Source of the DNA: an uncultured Alphaproteobacteria bacterium
Lineage (GTDB): Bacteria > Pseudomonadota > Alphaproteobacteria > HIMB59
DNA length: 64,000 bases
Reading direction: 5' to 3'
NCBI GenBank assembly: GCA_902611415.1
Contig: CACLZM010000001.1
Span: 62,001-126,000, forward strand
The stretch's first letter is position 1, and each line of letters opens with the position of its first letter. Shown piece by piece: positions 35,804 through 45,548 of this stretch. The position numbers and the translations under genes were made by a program. Under the pieces are notes generated by a model that saw nothing but the letters and a program-made list of their open reading frames with translations, made no database searches and was not told the origin of the DNA.

Positions 35804-37231
35804 TTACATTAAGTATTCTTCAAGCAAAGATATTGTTTTTTTTGCAGAATTAATAGCCGCTTCATTGTTTCTTCCCTCTACGACCCCCCAATGCTCACAT
35901 TCTTTTTTATAATCTTTGTAATGCTTATCAGCAGAAACATCCCAAGTATCGTAATTATCTAAATGAATTACTTTATCTTCCATTCGCCACGTTCTTTTTC
36001 CATCCGCAGCAAGCCAGTATTTGCAATTTTTAGTTACTCTAAACCATTGATTTGAAAATTCTGCCTCATCCCAATTGCTCCATCCATCAAAGTTATGATG
36101 GGCGTTAGGAAAAATATCTATAGTTGCATTACCACCAAAATCGTTAAAGTTTTTTGCCATATCTTTACAAAATAAGGCAGGAGTAGTCTCATCCTTTTCA
36201 CCTGTTAAAAAATGAATTTTATTTTTAGTTACACCCTGTTTATCTAAATATCTACAATATGGATAAACTCCTATTCTTAATGCAAAATCATTTAAATTTT
36301 CATCATCAATTATTGGCTTTCTAATCATATCAAGACCAGTGTAAACTGCAGATGAACCACCCCAACTAAAACCCATTACCGCAATTTTTTCAGGATCTAT
36401 TTTGGGATGAGATTGCATGTGCTTTAAACCATAGAGAGCGTCAGCTGCTCCCATCCATGGTGTTAGTTTACTGCTGTTGCCTTGGATAATCATATTGTAA
36501 ATACTGAGGCCTCGTGGAAGACAGCTATCAATCTCTAATGTAGCAACACCTGCTTTTTTTATATCCTGACCTAAAGTAAAATTTCTTTGCCCAAAGTCAC
36601 AGGCAGAATTCATAATTAAAATCATTAAAGGATATTTTTCTTTTTGCTCTTGAGGGTAAGTTAAAAAACCCTCAATCGTATATTTTTGATCATTTTCAAC
36701 ACCATCTATAAAATCAATAGGAATTCTGGGAGTAAATGCTTCAAATTTAACATTCTCTGCTCGATAGAGCAGAGCATCGCAATTATTCCATTCATCAGTG
36801 ACCTCAATATGATTATTGCTTGACATTTTCCCAAACCACTTCCTGGTATTATCCTTATCATCAACAGGCTCTTTGCTTACAATTTCGAAAGAATTCTCAT
36901 TAACCTTAAATGATTTTATTTTGACTCTTCCTCCAAAAGATGGCCAAAGCCATTTTTCTTTTTTTATAATAACTTTTTTGGGATCTTTCTTATCTTTTTT
37001 GATAACTAGATCAATTACACCTTCAATAATTCCATTGCCTAACTCATAGCGTCCATTCCATTCGCAATTAGCTAAACCTCTCCATCTCCCAATGATATCT
37101 GAAGATATTTCCTCAGATTTTAATACTTTATCTTCCGTTTTTTCATTGCCATCAACTTGTTGCCCATCCTTAAAAGTAAGTCCCCAACTCAAACTAGGGA
37201 TTAATAGTAATAGGGTGATAATTATTCTCAT
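35804..37231 (-). CDS. Secreted alpha/beta-hydrolase (dienelactone hydrolase-like), island cargo
   Basis: A 475-residue exported protein. Residues 1-17 are a signal peptide (MRIIITLLLLIPSLSWG). Residues 45-170 form a beta-rich domain of unknown type (IGRWRGLANCEWNGRYELGNG). Residues 180-400 are the alpha/beta-hydrolase: nucleophile GFSWGGSSA, acid GEKDETTP, base FPNAHHNFD. The C-terminal 70 residues are rich in Trp and Tyr. It probably cleaves an ester or similar bond in the periplasm; the substrate is unknown. It is the only large gene in the island and is bracketed by 38-bp repeats, so it may have moved as a cassette. Confidence 0.85.
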   Translation of the reverse strand: MRIIITLLLLIPSLSWGLTFKDGQQVDGNEKTEDKVLKSEEISSDIIGRWRGLANCEWNGRYELGNGIIEGVIDLVIKKDKKDPKKVIIKKEKWLWPSFGGRVKIKSFKVNENSFEIVSKEPVDDKDNTRKWFGKMSSNNHIEVTDEWNNCDALLYRAENVKFEAFTPRIPIDFIDGVENDQKYTIEGFLTYPQEQKEKYPLMILIMNSACDFGQRNFTLGQDIKKAGVATLEIDSCLPRGLSIYNMIIQGNSSKLTPWMGAADALYGLKHMQSHPKIDPEKIAVMGFSWGGSSAVYTGLDMIRKPIIDDENLNDFALRIGVYPYCRYLDKQGVTKNKIHFLTGEKDETTPALFCKDMAKNFNDFGGNATIDIFPNAHHNFDGWSNWDEAEFSNQWFRVTKNCKYWLAADGKRTWRMEDKVIHLDNYDTWDVSADKHYKDYKKECEHWGVVEGRNNEAAINSAKKTISLLEEYLM

Positions 37232-37278
37232 AAGATATATTATTGTTCATAGTGGATTTAAAATCAAAACGAAATTTG

Positions 37279-37316
37279 TCCAAATTTGATGAATTTAATG
37301 CGAAATTAATCGAAAT
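37279..37316 (+). repeat. 38-bp direct repeat, copy upstream of hydrolase gene
   Basis: Second copy of the repeat seen at 35755-35792, differing at one base (C instead of T before GAAAT). It lies about 50-85 nt upstream of the hydrolase start codon, so it may overlap its promoter. Confidence 0.85.
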
Positions 37317-37402
37317 ACTTCTCTATACAAATAAAATGCTCTCTCTAAGAGGGGGTTATTAGGGTTATTTTGTTAATGTTTTCAATAGTTGATACGGAGT
37401 TA

Positions 37403-37663
37403 TTAGTAGTTTTTCCGTATTTCTCGCACAGAACTCTCGTAGGTAATGTAACCTTTTGTTACCCTGAAATGTTTACTTTTGTTAACTTTGAAAGCTACGC
37501 ATAGGGGGGGTTCAAAATTAGTAAAGGTACACTTTAATACATGTTTAACACGCATTTTTGAATCGTAGGGTACGAAGTAAATGCTACCCCCGTAACAAGT
37601 TAACATGAGGCTAACACCATGCTCTATGATTCCTAAAACAGCGTTTCGCGGTGCATGATCCAT
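37403..37663 (-). CDS. Hypothetical island protein of unusual base composition
   Basis: An 86-residue ORF from ATG (the track uses a TTG two codons upstream). Its GC content is visibly higher than the surroundings and its Cys/Tyr/Val-rich sequence (MLTCYGGSIYFVPYDSKM, FRVTKGYITYE) is unlike host proteins. About 22 nt before the start, on the coding strand, is GGTGAACA, the half-site also found in the island-end repeats, so it may be an autoregulated island regulator or excisionase. There is no recognisable domain; it may also be non-coding. Confidence 0.4.
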   Translation of the reverse strand: MDHAPRNAVLGIIEHGVSLMLTCYGGSIYFVPYDSKMRVKHVLKCTFTNFEPPLCVAFKVNKSKHFRVTKGYITYESSVREIRKNY

Positions 37664-37685
37664 GGTCAAATATCAATGGATATTC

Positions 37686-37693
37686 TGTTCACC
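37686..37693 (-). repeat. Inverted GGTGAACA half-site near right island end
   Basis: TGTTCACC on the plus strand, the reverse complement of the half-site in the 20-bp end repeats. It lies 57 nt before the right 20-bp copy and just upstream of the 86-aa ORF. Confidence 0.4.
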
Positions 37694-37749
37694 AATATTG
37701 GAATATTTGAATCATTATTTCGTAAAATGTGGTAGTGTTTCACTAGAAA

Positions 37750-37769
37750 GGTGAACACTTGGTGAGCAA
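37750..37769 (+). repeat. 20-bp island-end repeat, right copy
   Basis: GGTGAACACTTGGTGAGCAA, 61 nt from the right attachment repeat. 18 of 20 bases match the left copy. Together with AGTGTTTCAC at 37734-37743 it also forms an imperfect inverted repeat, as expected for a recombination-protein binding region. Confidence 0.6.
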
Positions 37770-38904
37770 CTCTTATGGGTGTTTAAAAAGTCTTGGTAAT
37801 ATAGGCTTAAAACGACCTAGGATTCCTTACTGTCACGCAGGAGGTCGCGGGTTCGAGTCCCGTCGCTCCCGCCACTTCAAAACATTCATTTCGTTTTTTT
37901 TAATTTTTTCTTTATTTTCATGTTCTTCTTATAAATCAAAAGATGTTCATGGATTAAAGACACTTGGTATGAGCTTTGGCGATACAACAATTAAAGGTTT
38001 TAAAATTGACCCAGGTTGGAATGCTAGTTCAAAAGAAGAAATAAAAAAATATCAAAGAAAAAAGAACTTGGTACTTTTTCAACTTCAGAAAGAGAAAACA
38101 AGATACGGAGATACTGCTTTTTTTATCCAAGCACCAGGAGATGAGTGTTATAACAAATTAAAAGATTGCTCACGACCAAATGGTGAAAAACAAAAAAGAG
38201 TAGAGGTAGGAACCAATTATGGTTTTCAAGGAGAAATATGGTTATCTTATTCTTTTTTAATCACAGAAAATTACGAACTAAATAATGATAGTGCTATGAA
38301 TAAATCAATATTGCAATTTCATAGCACAGAGAGTTTTTTTGGTCCTATGTTTATGCTTCAAATAGACAAGAAGAAAGGTTTGCTTTGGAGACACGAATCT
38401 AGTGAGGGAGTTATTATTATTGAAGGAGGGAATGATGATTGCTCACCTGGTGCTGGAGGTCCAGAGGATACTGATAAAAGAATTTTTTGTGAAGCTAGGC
38501 ATGATTGGTACCAAATAATATCTGCAAAAAATTTACAAAGAAATAAATGGTATGATTTAGTCTTCAATATTAATTTTAATAAAAAGGATATTTCCAAAGC
38601 TTTTCATAAAATTTGGTTAAATGGAAAGTTATTGCATTACAGAAAAAACCAAACACTCTGGAAAGATCAAAAAAGTGTAAAAAACTCAGATAATTTGGCA
38701 AATTTTAAATTTGGTATTTATGGTTCAAGATTAGATGGCTCTTATCAATCTATTTATGCTGATGAAATCCACTTTGGAACTGAATGTAAGGACCTTTTAA
38801 TAGAAAATATTGGCTATTATTGTAGTAATTTAAAAAAACAAACAATAAATGAATCATTTCCTATCTTTACAGAAGATAGAGTTGCTTATTATACTAGAGG
38901 ATAA
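37759..38904 (+). CDS. Polysaccharide-lyase-like lipoprotein reading out through attR (start uncertain)
   Basis: The 381-codon frame starts at TTG/GTG inside the island, crosses the tRNA fragment (which encodes CHAGGRGFESRRSRH) and only then reaches a lipoprotein signal (KTFISFFLIFSLFSCSS). The mature part looks like the heparin-lyase-I-like polysaccharide lyase fold: EIWLSYSFLI, KSILQFHS, LLWRHESS, NKWYDLVFNINFN, IWLNGKLLHY, FKFGIYGSR, YADEIHFG. There is no ATG between the repeat and the signal peptide, so the gene has either lost its start or borrows one from the island. The first 55-60 residues of the ORF should not be trusted. Confidence 0.65.
   Translation: MVSNSYGCLKSLGNIGLKRPRIPYCHAGGRGFESRRSRHFKTFISFFLIFSLFSCSSYKSKDVHGLKTLGMSFGDTTIKGFKIDPGWNASSKEEIKKYQRKKNLVLFQLQKEKTRYGDTAFFIQAPGDECYNKLKDCSRPNGEKQKRVEVGTNYGFQGEIWLSYSFLITENYELNNDSAMNKSILQFHSTESFFGPMFMLQIDKKKGLLWRHESSEGVIIIEGGNDDCSPGAGGPEDTDKRIFCEARHDWYQIISAKNLQRNKWYDLVFNINFNKKDISKAFHKIWLNGKLLHYRKNQTLWKDQKSVKNSDNLANFKFGIYGSRLDGSYQSIYADEIHFGTECKDLLIENIGYYCSNLKKQTINESFPIFTEDRVAYYTRG
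37830..37875 (+). repeat. attR: 46-bp direct repeat, right copy (tRNA-Asp fragment)
   Basis: Exact copy of the tRNA-Asp 3' part without the 5' half, so it cannot be a tRNA gene. It marks the right end of the island. The lipoprotein ORF reads straight through it. Confidence 0.92.
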
Positions 38905-38997
38905 AATATTTTTTTAACTTTTTTACACTCAAATATTAAAAAATCAAGTGTAAGACTAATGCGTCATTTTTATCGTCACTAAATACATATTGTTTCT

Positions 38998-39003
38998 TAT
39001 AAT
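38998..39003 (+). promoter_or_regulatory. Perfect -10 box upstream of nuoA
   Basis: TATAAT lies 30 nt before the nuoA ATG at 39034, in a 100-nt gap with no gene; no good -35 is visible at 16-18 nt. Transcription from here would start after the TTG chosen by the ORF track, which favours the ATG as true start. Confidence 0.35.
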
Positions 39004-39033
39004 GTATTGCGTTACGGAAAATCAAAACTTTTA

Positions 39034-39393
39034 ATGTATAACCTAGATTATATTTTCATATTGATATTCATTGTTATTGGGGCAGGAATGGCAATCGCTA
39101 TGTATTTGCTTTCAAAAATATTATCACCTAGCTCACCTGATACTGAAAAACTATCTGCATATGAATGTGGTTTTGAGGCATTTGACGACGCTCGGTCAAA
39201 ATTTGATGTTAAGTTTTATTTAGTATCAATACTATTTATTATATTTGATTTAGAAATTGCGTTTTTATTTCCCTGGGCCGTGAGTCTTAGCAATATTGGA
39301 GCTCTTGGTTTTTATTCAATGATGTTTTTTTTATTTATTCTCACAGTAGGATTTATATATGAATGGAAAAATGGAGCACTAGATTGGGAGTAG
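39034..39393 (+). CDS. nuoA: NADH-quinone oxidoreductase subunit A
   Basis: A 119-residue membrane subunit of complex I with three helices. Conserved loop: [44 protein letters not shown] start at ATG (MYNLDYIF); the track's TTG adds nine residues upstream without family support. First of 14 nuo genes, on the far side of the tRNA-Asp island and lyase-like gene. Confidence 0.95.
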   Translation: MYNLDYIFILIFIVIGAGMAIAMYLLSKILSPSSPDTEKLSAYECGFEAFDDARSKFDVKFYLVSILFIIFDLEIAFLFPWAVSLSNIGALGFYSMMFFLFILTVGFIYEWKNGALDWE

Positions 39394-39893
39394 TATTAGA
39401 AAAAGACAAATCATTAAATATTGATGAGCTATTTGAAAAAAAAGGTTTTGTAACAGCATCATTTGAAAATTTAATAAATTGGGCGAGGTCAGGATCTTTA
39501 TGGCCTATGACTTTCGGTTTAGCATGTTGTGGTGTTGAGATGATGCACTCCTATATGAGTAGATACGATCTAGATCGTTTAGGTGTAATTCCAAGAGGTT
39601 CTCCAAGACAATCTGATGTAATGATTGTTGCGGGAACTCTTACAAACAAAATGGCTTCTGCTTTGAGAAAAGTTTATGATCAAATGCCTGAACCAAGATG
39701 GGTAATCTCTATGGGTTCTTGTGCTAATGGAGGAGGATATTATCACTACTCTTACTCTGTTGTTCGAGGATGCGATAGGATAGTGCCTGTTGATATTTAT
39801 GTTCCTGGATGTCCACCTACAGCAGAAGCTCTTTTGTACGGCATTATGCAACTTCAAGATAAAATCAAAAAGAAAAAGAAGATTTATAGGTAA
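39363..39893 (+). CDS. nuoB: NADH-quinone oxidoreductase subunit B
   Basis: A 176-residue peripheral-arm subunit that holds cluster N2, the last Fe-S cluster before quinone. The ligands are in [21 protein letters not shown] and [12 protein letters not shown]. The ATG start overlaps nuoA by 31 nt; an in-frame TTG at 39384 is an alternative and would shorten the overlap. Confidence 0.96.
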   Translation: MEKWSTRLGVVLEKDKSLNIDELFEKKGFVTASFENLINWARSGSLWPMTFGLACCGVEMMHSYMSRYDLDRLGVIPRGSPRQSDVMIVAGTLTNKMASALRKVYDQMPEPRWVISMGSCANGGGYYHYSYSVVRGCDRIVPVDIYVPGCPPTAEALLYGIMQLQDKIKKKKKIYR

Positions 39894-39898
39894 ATTTC

Positions 39899-40495
39899 TT
39901 GTCTCCAAATATTTTACAAAAATATTCAACTGGTAACTTCCATTTTCCAATAAAGTCTGGAATAGACAATATATTAGTTAACAAAGACTCCATTCTAGAA
40001 GTAACACAAAAAATTAAAGAAGACGAAGATCTACTCTATGATCAGTTAATTGATATTACTGTAACTGATAATATGCTATCCAAATCAAGTTATTCAAATG
40101 AACGATTTACTCTTATCTACTCTTTTCTAAGTTTAAAATTTAATAAAAGATTATTTATTTTTACTAACATTTCCGAAGATAATTTAGATATCAATTCAAT
40201 AACACAAATTTTTGAGTCTGCCGATTGGTTTGAAAGAGAATGTTACGATCTTTTTGGCATAAACTTTGTTAATCACCCAAATCTTCAAAGAATAATGAAT
40301 GATTATAATTTTCAAGGTCATCCGCTCAGAAAAGACTTTCCTCTGACGGGTTATGAAGAGGTTCGTTATGATGAAAACTTAAAAAAAGTTGTTTATGAAC
40401 CTGTAACATTAAAACAGGAATTTAGGGATTTTGACAATGAAAGTCCCTGGGAGGGAATGAAAGAAACAATTAAAGAGGAGCTTGAAAAGAAGTAA
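39899..40495 (+). CDS. nuoC: NADH-quinone oxidoreductase subunit C
   Basis: A 198-residue subunit of the peripheral arm. The 30-kDa signature is complete: [50 protein letters not shown] is the start codon. NuoC and NuoD are separate here, unlike the E. coli fusion. Its stop overlaps the nuoD ATG by one base. Confidence 0.95.
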   Translation: MSPNILQKYSTGNFHFPIKSGIDNILVNKDSILEVTQKIKEDEDLLYDQLIDITVTDNMLSKSSYSNERFTLIYSFLSLKFNKRLFIFTNISEDNLDINSITQIFESADWFERECYDLFGINFVNHPNLQRIMNDYNFQGHPLRKDFPLTGYEEVRYDENLKKVVYEPVTLKQEFRDFDNESPWEGMKETIKEELEKK

Positions 40496-41670
40496 TGTCA
40501 GAGAATTTTAAACCTGTAACTCTAAACTTTGGACCCCAACATCCTGCCGCTCATGGTGTTTTAAGACTTCTTGTACAATTAGAAGGGGAGGTAGTTAATA
40601 AAGCTGAACCTCACATTGGACTTTTGCATAGAGGAACTGAAAAATTAATTGAACAGAAAACTTATACTCAAGCTATTCCATATTTTGATCGTCTAGATTA
40701 TGTCTCACCAATGTGTCAAGAACATGCTTTCGCTTTAGCTGTTGAGAATTTATTAAATATTGAAGCTCCTAAACGAGCTCAATACATCAGAGTTATGTTT
40801 GCAGAAGTTACAAGGATACTAAATCATTTATTAAATATACCAGCATTTGCTATGGATATAGGCGCCGCTACTCCAATGCTGTGGGCTTTCGAAGAAAGAG
40901 AAAAAATGTTGGAGTTCCATGAAGCTGTATCTGGAGCAAGATTTCATGCAGCTTATTTTCGTCCTGGTGGAGTTCACCAAGACTTGCCTGAAAATTTATT
41001 AGAAAAAATGAAAAAGTACTTTACTAATTTTCCTAAATTCATAGATACGCTTGAAGAACTACTTACTGAAAATAGAATATTCAAACAACGATCTGTTGAT
41101 ATAGGTATTTTAAATAAAGATGATGCAATAAGACTAAGTTGCAGTGGCCCTGTTCTTCGTGCTAGTGGTGTAGCTTGGGATTTAAGAAAATCTCAACCTT
41201 ATGATGTTTATGAGGATTTAGATTTCGACATACCAGTTGGAAAAACTGGTGACACCTATGATAGATATTTGGTGAGAATGGAAGAGATGAGAGAGTCAGT
41301 TAAGATAATCTTACAATGTATTGAAAATATTCCAGAAGGACCCGTAATGGTTGAGAATAATAAAATTACTCCACCTAAGAGATCAGAAATGAAAAATTCA
41401 ATGGAAGCTATAATCCATCATTTTAAATTATTTACCGAGGGTTATAGAGTTCCTGAAGGTATTACATACAAAAGTGTAGAGGCACCAAAAGGAGAATTTG
41501 GTGTTGTATTAGTTTCAGATGGAAGCTCCAAACCATATCGATGCAAGTTGAGAGCACCAGGCTTTGTCCATTTACAGGCACTACATTTTTTATCAAAGGG
41601 CCACCAACTAGCTGATGTGCCATCGATTTTAGGAAGCTTAGATATAGTATTTGGAGAGGTAGACAGATGA
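40495..41670 (+). CDS. nuoD: NADH-quinone oxidoreductase subunit D
   Basis: A 391-residue 49-kDa-type subunit forming the quinone site with NuoB. Signatures: [73 protein letters not shown]. Length is normal; overlaps nuoE by 4 nt. Confidence 0.97.
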   Translation: MSENFKPVTLNFGPQHPAAHGVLRLLVQLEGEVVNKAEPHIGLLHRGTEKLIEQKTYTQAIPYFDRLDYVSPMCQEHAFALAVENLLNIEAPKRAQYIRVMFAEVTRILNHLLNIPAFAMDIGAATPMLWAFEEREKMLEFHEAVSGARFHAAYFRPGGVHQDLPENLLEKMKKYFTNFPKFIDTLEELLTENRIFKQRSVDIGILNKDDAIRLSCSGPVLRASGVAWDLRKSQPYDVYEDLDFDIPVGKTGDTYDRYLVRMEEMRESVKIILQCIENIPEGPVMVENNKITPPKRSEMKNSMEAIIHHFKLFTEGYRVPEGITYKSVEAPKGEFGVVLVSDGSSKPYRCKLRAPGFVHLQALHFLSKGHQLADVPSILGSLDIVFGEVDR

Positions 41671-42254
41671 GCGGTAATCATCCAGGTTTATCAAATAATT
41701 TTTCTAGATCAGGCGAAAAATTTTCCTGGTCTAAAGATAATCTAAGATCAATCAAAAATATAATTTCAAAATACCCTAAAGGTAGAGAACAAAGCGCAGT
41801 TATGCCTCTTCTCTATTTGGCGCAAGAGCAAAACAATAATTGGATAAGTATCGAATGTATAGAAACAATCGCTGAAACTTTAAATATGCCTAAAATAAGG
41901 GTCACAGAAGTGGCCTCGTTTTATTCAATGTATAATACAAGACCTGTTGGAGAAAATCTTGTTCAGATTTGTAGAACCTCTCCTTGTTGGCTGAGAGGTT
42001 CCAATAAGATTACGAAAACTATTTGTAAAGAAACAAAATGTGAAATTAATGATACCAGTGACGATAATAAATTTACAGTTGTTGAAGTAGAGTGTCTTGG
42101 GGCTTGCTCAAATGGACCTATGATACAAATCAATAATGACTTCTTTGAGGATTTAGATGAAGAGTCTACAAAAAAAATTATAGACAATATTAAAGAGGGA
42201 AAACCAAATGTCATTGGTTCTCAAAAAGGTAGGAGAAGTTCAGAAAATGCTTAA
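41667..42254 (+). CDS. nuoE: NADH-quinone oxidoreductase subunit E
   Basis: A 195-residue subunit with the [2Fe-2S] cluster N1a. The ligands are in [11 protein letters not shown] and [10 protein letters not shown]. Part of the NADH-oxidising module with NuoF and NuoG. The last 8 nt overlap the preferred nuoF start. Confidence 0.95.
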   Translation: MSGNHPGLSNNFSRSGEKFSWSKDNLRSIKNIISKYPKGREQSAVMPLLYLAQEQNNNWISIECIETIAETLNMPKIRVTEVASFYSMYNTRPVGENLVQICRTSPCWLRGSNKITKTICKETKCEINDTSDDNKFTVVEVECLGACSNGPMIQINNDFFEDLDEESTKKIIDNIKEGKPNVIGSQKGRRSSENA

Positions 42255-43518
42255 TGAAAAAGATAAAGTTTTTAAAAACCTTCATGGTTTTCAAGAACCC
42301 TTCTTAGAGGGAGCTTTAAAAAGAGGTTCATGGTCAAACACAAAAGAAATTTTGTCTAAAGATCAAAATGATATTATCGAATTAGTTAAATCCAGTCAGT
42401 TAAGAGGAAGAGGTGGAGCTGGATTTTCTACTGGTCTTAAATGGTCATTCATGCCAAAGAATACTGGTAAACAGCATTATTTGGTTGTAAATGCTGATGA
42501 GTCTGAACCCGGTACTTGTAAAGATAGAGAAATTATTAGAAATGACCCTCATACTCTTGTAGAAGGTTGCTTGATTGCTTCATACGCAATTCAAGCCACT
42601 AAATGTTACATATACATAAGGGGCGAATACCATTACGAATATGTCCAATTAGAAAAGGCAATTGAAGAGGCATATGAACGAGGCTTTATCGGAAAAAATG
42701 CTTGTGGTAGCGGATTTGATTTTGATCTTTATGTTCACAGAGGTGCCGGAGCTTACATATGTGGAGAAGAGACAGCTCTTTTAGAGAGTTTAGAAGGAAA
42801 AAAAGGACAACCAAGATTAAAACCTCCTTTTCCTGCCGGTGTAGGTTTGTATGGTATGCCAACAACTATTAACAATGTGGAGTCAATCGCAGTAGTTCCA
42901 ACTATTTTAAAAAGAGGCCCAGATTGGTTTAAGTCAATTGGCGCTGAAAATAATACAGGTACAAAAATTTTTTGCATATCTGGTAACGTTAATAAACCAT
43001 GCACAATAGAAGAGGAAATGGGAATACCACTTAAAGAATTAGTAGAAAAGCATTGTGATGGAGTTGAAGGAGGTTGGGATAATTTAAAGGCAATAGTACC
43101 AGGAGGTTCTAGTACCCCAATGCTTCCAAAAAATATTTGTGAGTCAGTTCTAATGAATTTTGATGATCTAAAAGCTAATGGCTCAGGATTAGGTACAGCA
43201 GGAGTGATTGTTGTTAACAAGAATAATGATATTGCTGAGGTGATTGAGAGATTTGCTCACTTTTACAAACATGAAAGTTGTGGTCAATGTACACCTTGTA
43301 GAGAGGGAACAGGCTGGATGCATAGAATGATGCAGAGATTAGTTAGAGGAGAGATATCTCCAGAACAAATAGAGCTTTTAGAAAATGTTACAAAGCAAGT
43401 AGAGGGTCATACTATCTGCGCTTTAGGAGATGCAGCAGCTTGGCCTATACAAGGACTCATTAAAAATTTTAAATCAGAGTTAATAAGTAAATATAATAAA
43501 AAGTTAAAAGCTTCATGA
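42247..43518 (+). CDS. nuoF: NADH-quinone oxidoreductase subunit F
   Basis: The 423-residue NADH- and FMN-binding subunit. Motifs: [14 protein letters not shown] (NADH/FMN), [24 protein letters not shown], and the N3 [4Fe-4S] ligands [15 protein letters not shown] with a distant Cys in [15 protein letters not shown] start at ATG 42247 (MLNEKDK), just after AGGAG; the track's 42208 start would give a 47-nt overlap with nuoE and an N-terminus that the family lacks. Confidence 0.95.
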   Translation: MLNEKDKVFKNLHGFQEPFLEGALKRGSWSNTKEILSKDQNDIIELVKSSQLRGRGGAGFSTGLKWSFMPKNTGKQHYLVVNADESEPGTCKDREIIRNDPHTLVEGCLIASYAIQATKCYIYIRGEYHYEYVQLEKAIEEAYERGFIGKNACGSGFDFDLYVHRGAGAYICGEETALLESLEGKKGQPRLKPPFPAGVGLYGMPTTINNVESIAVVPTILKRGPDWFKSIGAENNTGTKIFCISGNVNKPCTIEEEMGIPLKELVEKHCDGVEGGWDNLKAIVPGGSSTPMLPKNICESVLMNFDDLKANGSGLGTAGVIVVNKNNDIAEVIERFAHFYKHESCGQCTPCREGTGWMHRMMQRLVRGEISPEQIELLENVTKQVEGHTICALGDAAAWPIQGLIKNFKSELISKYNKKLKAS

Positions 43519-45548
43519 GTGACGATCTAATAAATATTAAAGTTAATCAAAAAGAAATTCAGGTAGATAAAAATCTGACTGTGATGCAAGCCTGCGAAAT
43601 CGCTGGTGAAGAAATTCCAAGATTTTGCTATCACGACAAACTCTCTATAGCTGGTAACTGTAGAATGTGTTTAGTAGAAATTGAAAAAGCTCCAAAATTA
43701 GTATCTTCTTGCACTATGCCTCTAATGGAGGGCATGTCGATAATCACCAATTCTGAAAAAGTAAACGCAGGTAGAAAAGGTGTAATGGAGTTTTTACTAA
43801 TTAATCACCCATTAGATTGCCCAATATGCGATCAAGGTGGAGAATGCGATTTACAGGATCAGGCCATGTACTACGGTTTCGACAAATCTAGATATAAAGA
43901 GAATAAAAGGGCTGTAGATAATAAAAATATGGGACCTTTGGTAAACACTATAATGACTAGATGCATTCATTGCACTAGGTGTGTAAGATTTGCCACTGAA
44001 GTAGCCGGAGTTCCAGAATTAGGTATGTTAGGTAGAGGAGAGAATGCAGAAATTACCACTTACCTTGAACAATCAATCACTTCAGAGCTTTCAGGTAACG
44101 TCATTGATTTATGCCCTGTAGGAGCACTTACGAGTAAGCCATATCAATTTAAAGCACGTCCTTGGGAGCTAAAACGTACTGACTCAATCGATATCTTCGA
44201 TAGTGTTGGTTCTAATATCAGAGTCGATAGTAGAGCGGAGGAGATTTTAAGAGTTACACCAAGAACAAATGAATACATAAATGAAGAGTGGATTTCAGAT
44301 AAAGTTCGATTTAACTATGATGGTTACTACCAACAAAGAATAGACACACCCTACATTAAAGAAAACCAAAAATTATCAATATCAAATTGGGAAGAGTCAT
44401 TAAAAGTTTTAAAAGATAAATTAAAAACTCTAAAACCATTAGCTTTGATTGGTGAGCACGTAGATTTAGAAACCGGATATGCAATCAAAAAATTTATGTC
44501 AAATTATGGTAAAGACAATGTGGAGTGCCGAACTGATAATCATGCTATTCTAGAAAGCTTAGATAGTTATCGTTTTAACACACCTTTGAACGATATAGAA
44601 AATTCAGATTTAATTATACTTTTAGGAACAAACCCAAAAATAGAAACACCAATTATAAATCATAAGATATTTAAAGCTTACAATAATGATGCAAAAGTAT
44701 TTAACATTGGTGAAAATATATCTTTGAACTATAAAACAGAGTATCTAGGAGAAAGTTTATCAAGTTTAAATAATGAAAATCTAATCAAAGCATTAAAAAA
44801 ATCTACAAACCCTCTAATAATTATTGGCTCTGCGTTTTTAAATAAAATTAAAAATATTAAAACTTTAAAATCTATTTTTTCATATGCTGATAAATACAAA
44901 GTTATTACAAAAGAAAAAAATAATCTAAATTTTTTAAATCCATATGCCTCACGTGTGGGCCAATTGATTATAGGTAATACTACTAATAACCTCTGTGAAC
45001 CGTTTTCTAATTTAAAAAAAGATAATTTTGAATTGGTTCTTTCTTTTGGTTCAGAACATATTGCCAACGAGCAGTTTAATAACTGTTTTAAAGTTTATTT
45101 TGGCCATCATGGTGATGATGGAGCAATGGGGTCTGATATTGTTTTACCAACACCTCTTTATACAGAGAAAAATGGTACTTTTGTAAATATTGAAGGTAGA
45201 CCTCAAGAGGCAAAAAAATGCCATAATCCAATTGGGTCCGCCAAAGAAGAGTGGTCAATACTAAAAAAACTGTCTGATGAATTATCTTTTGATTTTACAC
45301 CAAATACTTTTGATCAATTAAGATCTGAGTTATTTGACAAATACCCAATTCTTTCTGATTATCATGAAATTATTGCTGTTGAAAATTCAACTTCAATTAC
45401 ACCAGATATTGAATTTGAAGATTGTAAGGCAGAATATCCTGTAAGTAATTTTTATATGTCAGATGTGATTTCAAAAAATTCTGTCACTATGGCCAAATGT
45501 GTTGAGGAAATAATCTCAACTCCATCTCTTTTGGAGAAATCAGCATAA
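43515..45548 (+). CDS. nuoG: NADH-quinone oxidoreductase subunit G
   Basis: A 677-residue molybdopterin-oxidoreductase-like subunit carrying clusters N1b, N4 and N5. Ligands: [18 protein letters not shown] with a later SSC; the His-Cys site in [18 protein letters not shown]; and [18 protein letters not shown]. The extra N7 cluster motif of E. coli is not seen. The C-terminal half (residues 350-677) is strongly diverged and Asn/Lys-rich. Confidence 0.95.
   Translation: MSDDLINIKVNQKEIQVDKNLTVMQACEIAGEEIPRFCYHDKLSIAGNCRMCLVEIEKAPKLVSSCTMPLMEGMSIITNSEKVNAGRKGVMEFLLINHPLDCPICDQGGECDLQDQAMYYGFDKSRYKENKRAVDNKNMGPLVNTIMTRCIHCTRCVRFATEVAGVPELGMLGRGENAEITTYLEQSITSELSGNVIDLCPVGALTSKPYQFKARPWELKRTDSIDIFDSVGSNIRVDSRAEEILRVTPRTNEYINEEWISDKVRFNYDGYYQQRIDTPYIKENQKLSISNWEESLKVLKDKLKTLKPLALIGEHVDLETGYAIKKFMSNYGKDNVECRTDNHAILESLDSYRFNTPLNDIENSDLIILLGTNPKIETPIINHKIFKAYNNDAKVFNIGENISLNYKTEYLGESLSSLNNENLIKALKKSTNPLIIIGSAFLNKIKNIKTLKSIFSYADKYKVITKEKNNLNFLNPYASRVGQLIIGNTTNNLCEPFSNLKKDNFELVLSFGSEHIANEQFNNCFKVYFGHHGDDGAMGSDIVLPTPLYTEKNGTFVNIEGRPQEAKKCHNPIGSAKEEWSILKKLSDELSFDFTPNTFDQLRSELFDKYPILSDYHEIIAVENSTSITPDIEFEDCKAEYPVSNFYMSDVISKNSVTMAKCVEEIISTPSLLEKSA

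Larger units (their letters stand above)
35157..37875. mobile_element. tRNA-Asp-integrated genomic island without integrase
   Basis: The segment between two identical 46-bp copies of the 3' part of tRNA-Asp. This is the normal footprint of tyrosine-integrase-mediated insertion, which keeps the tRNA intact on one side and leaves a fragment on the other. Inside are three small unrecognised ORFs, one secreted hydrolase gene and two near-identical 20-bp GGTGARCA-type sites near the ends. No integrase or relaxase gene is present, so the element is a satellite or a decayed remnant. It separates hupB-tRNA from nuoA. Confidence 0.82.

Noticed and set aside
42753-43220. 155-aa minus-strand ORF inside nuoF
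   Set aside because: Longest shadow in the window, but it is antisense to a conserved complex I gene and its Pro/Ser-rich sequence is typical of such mirrors.
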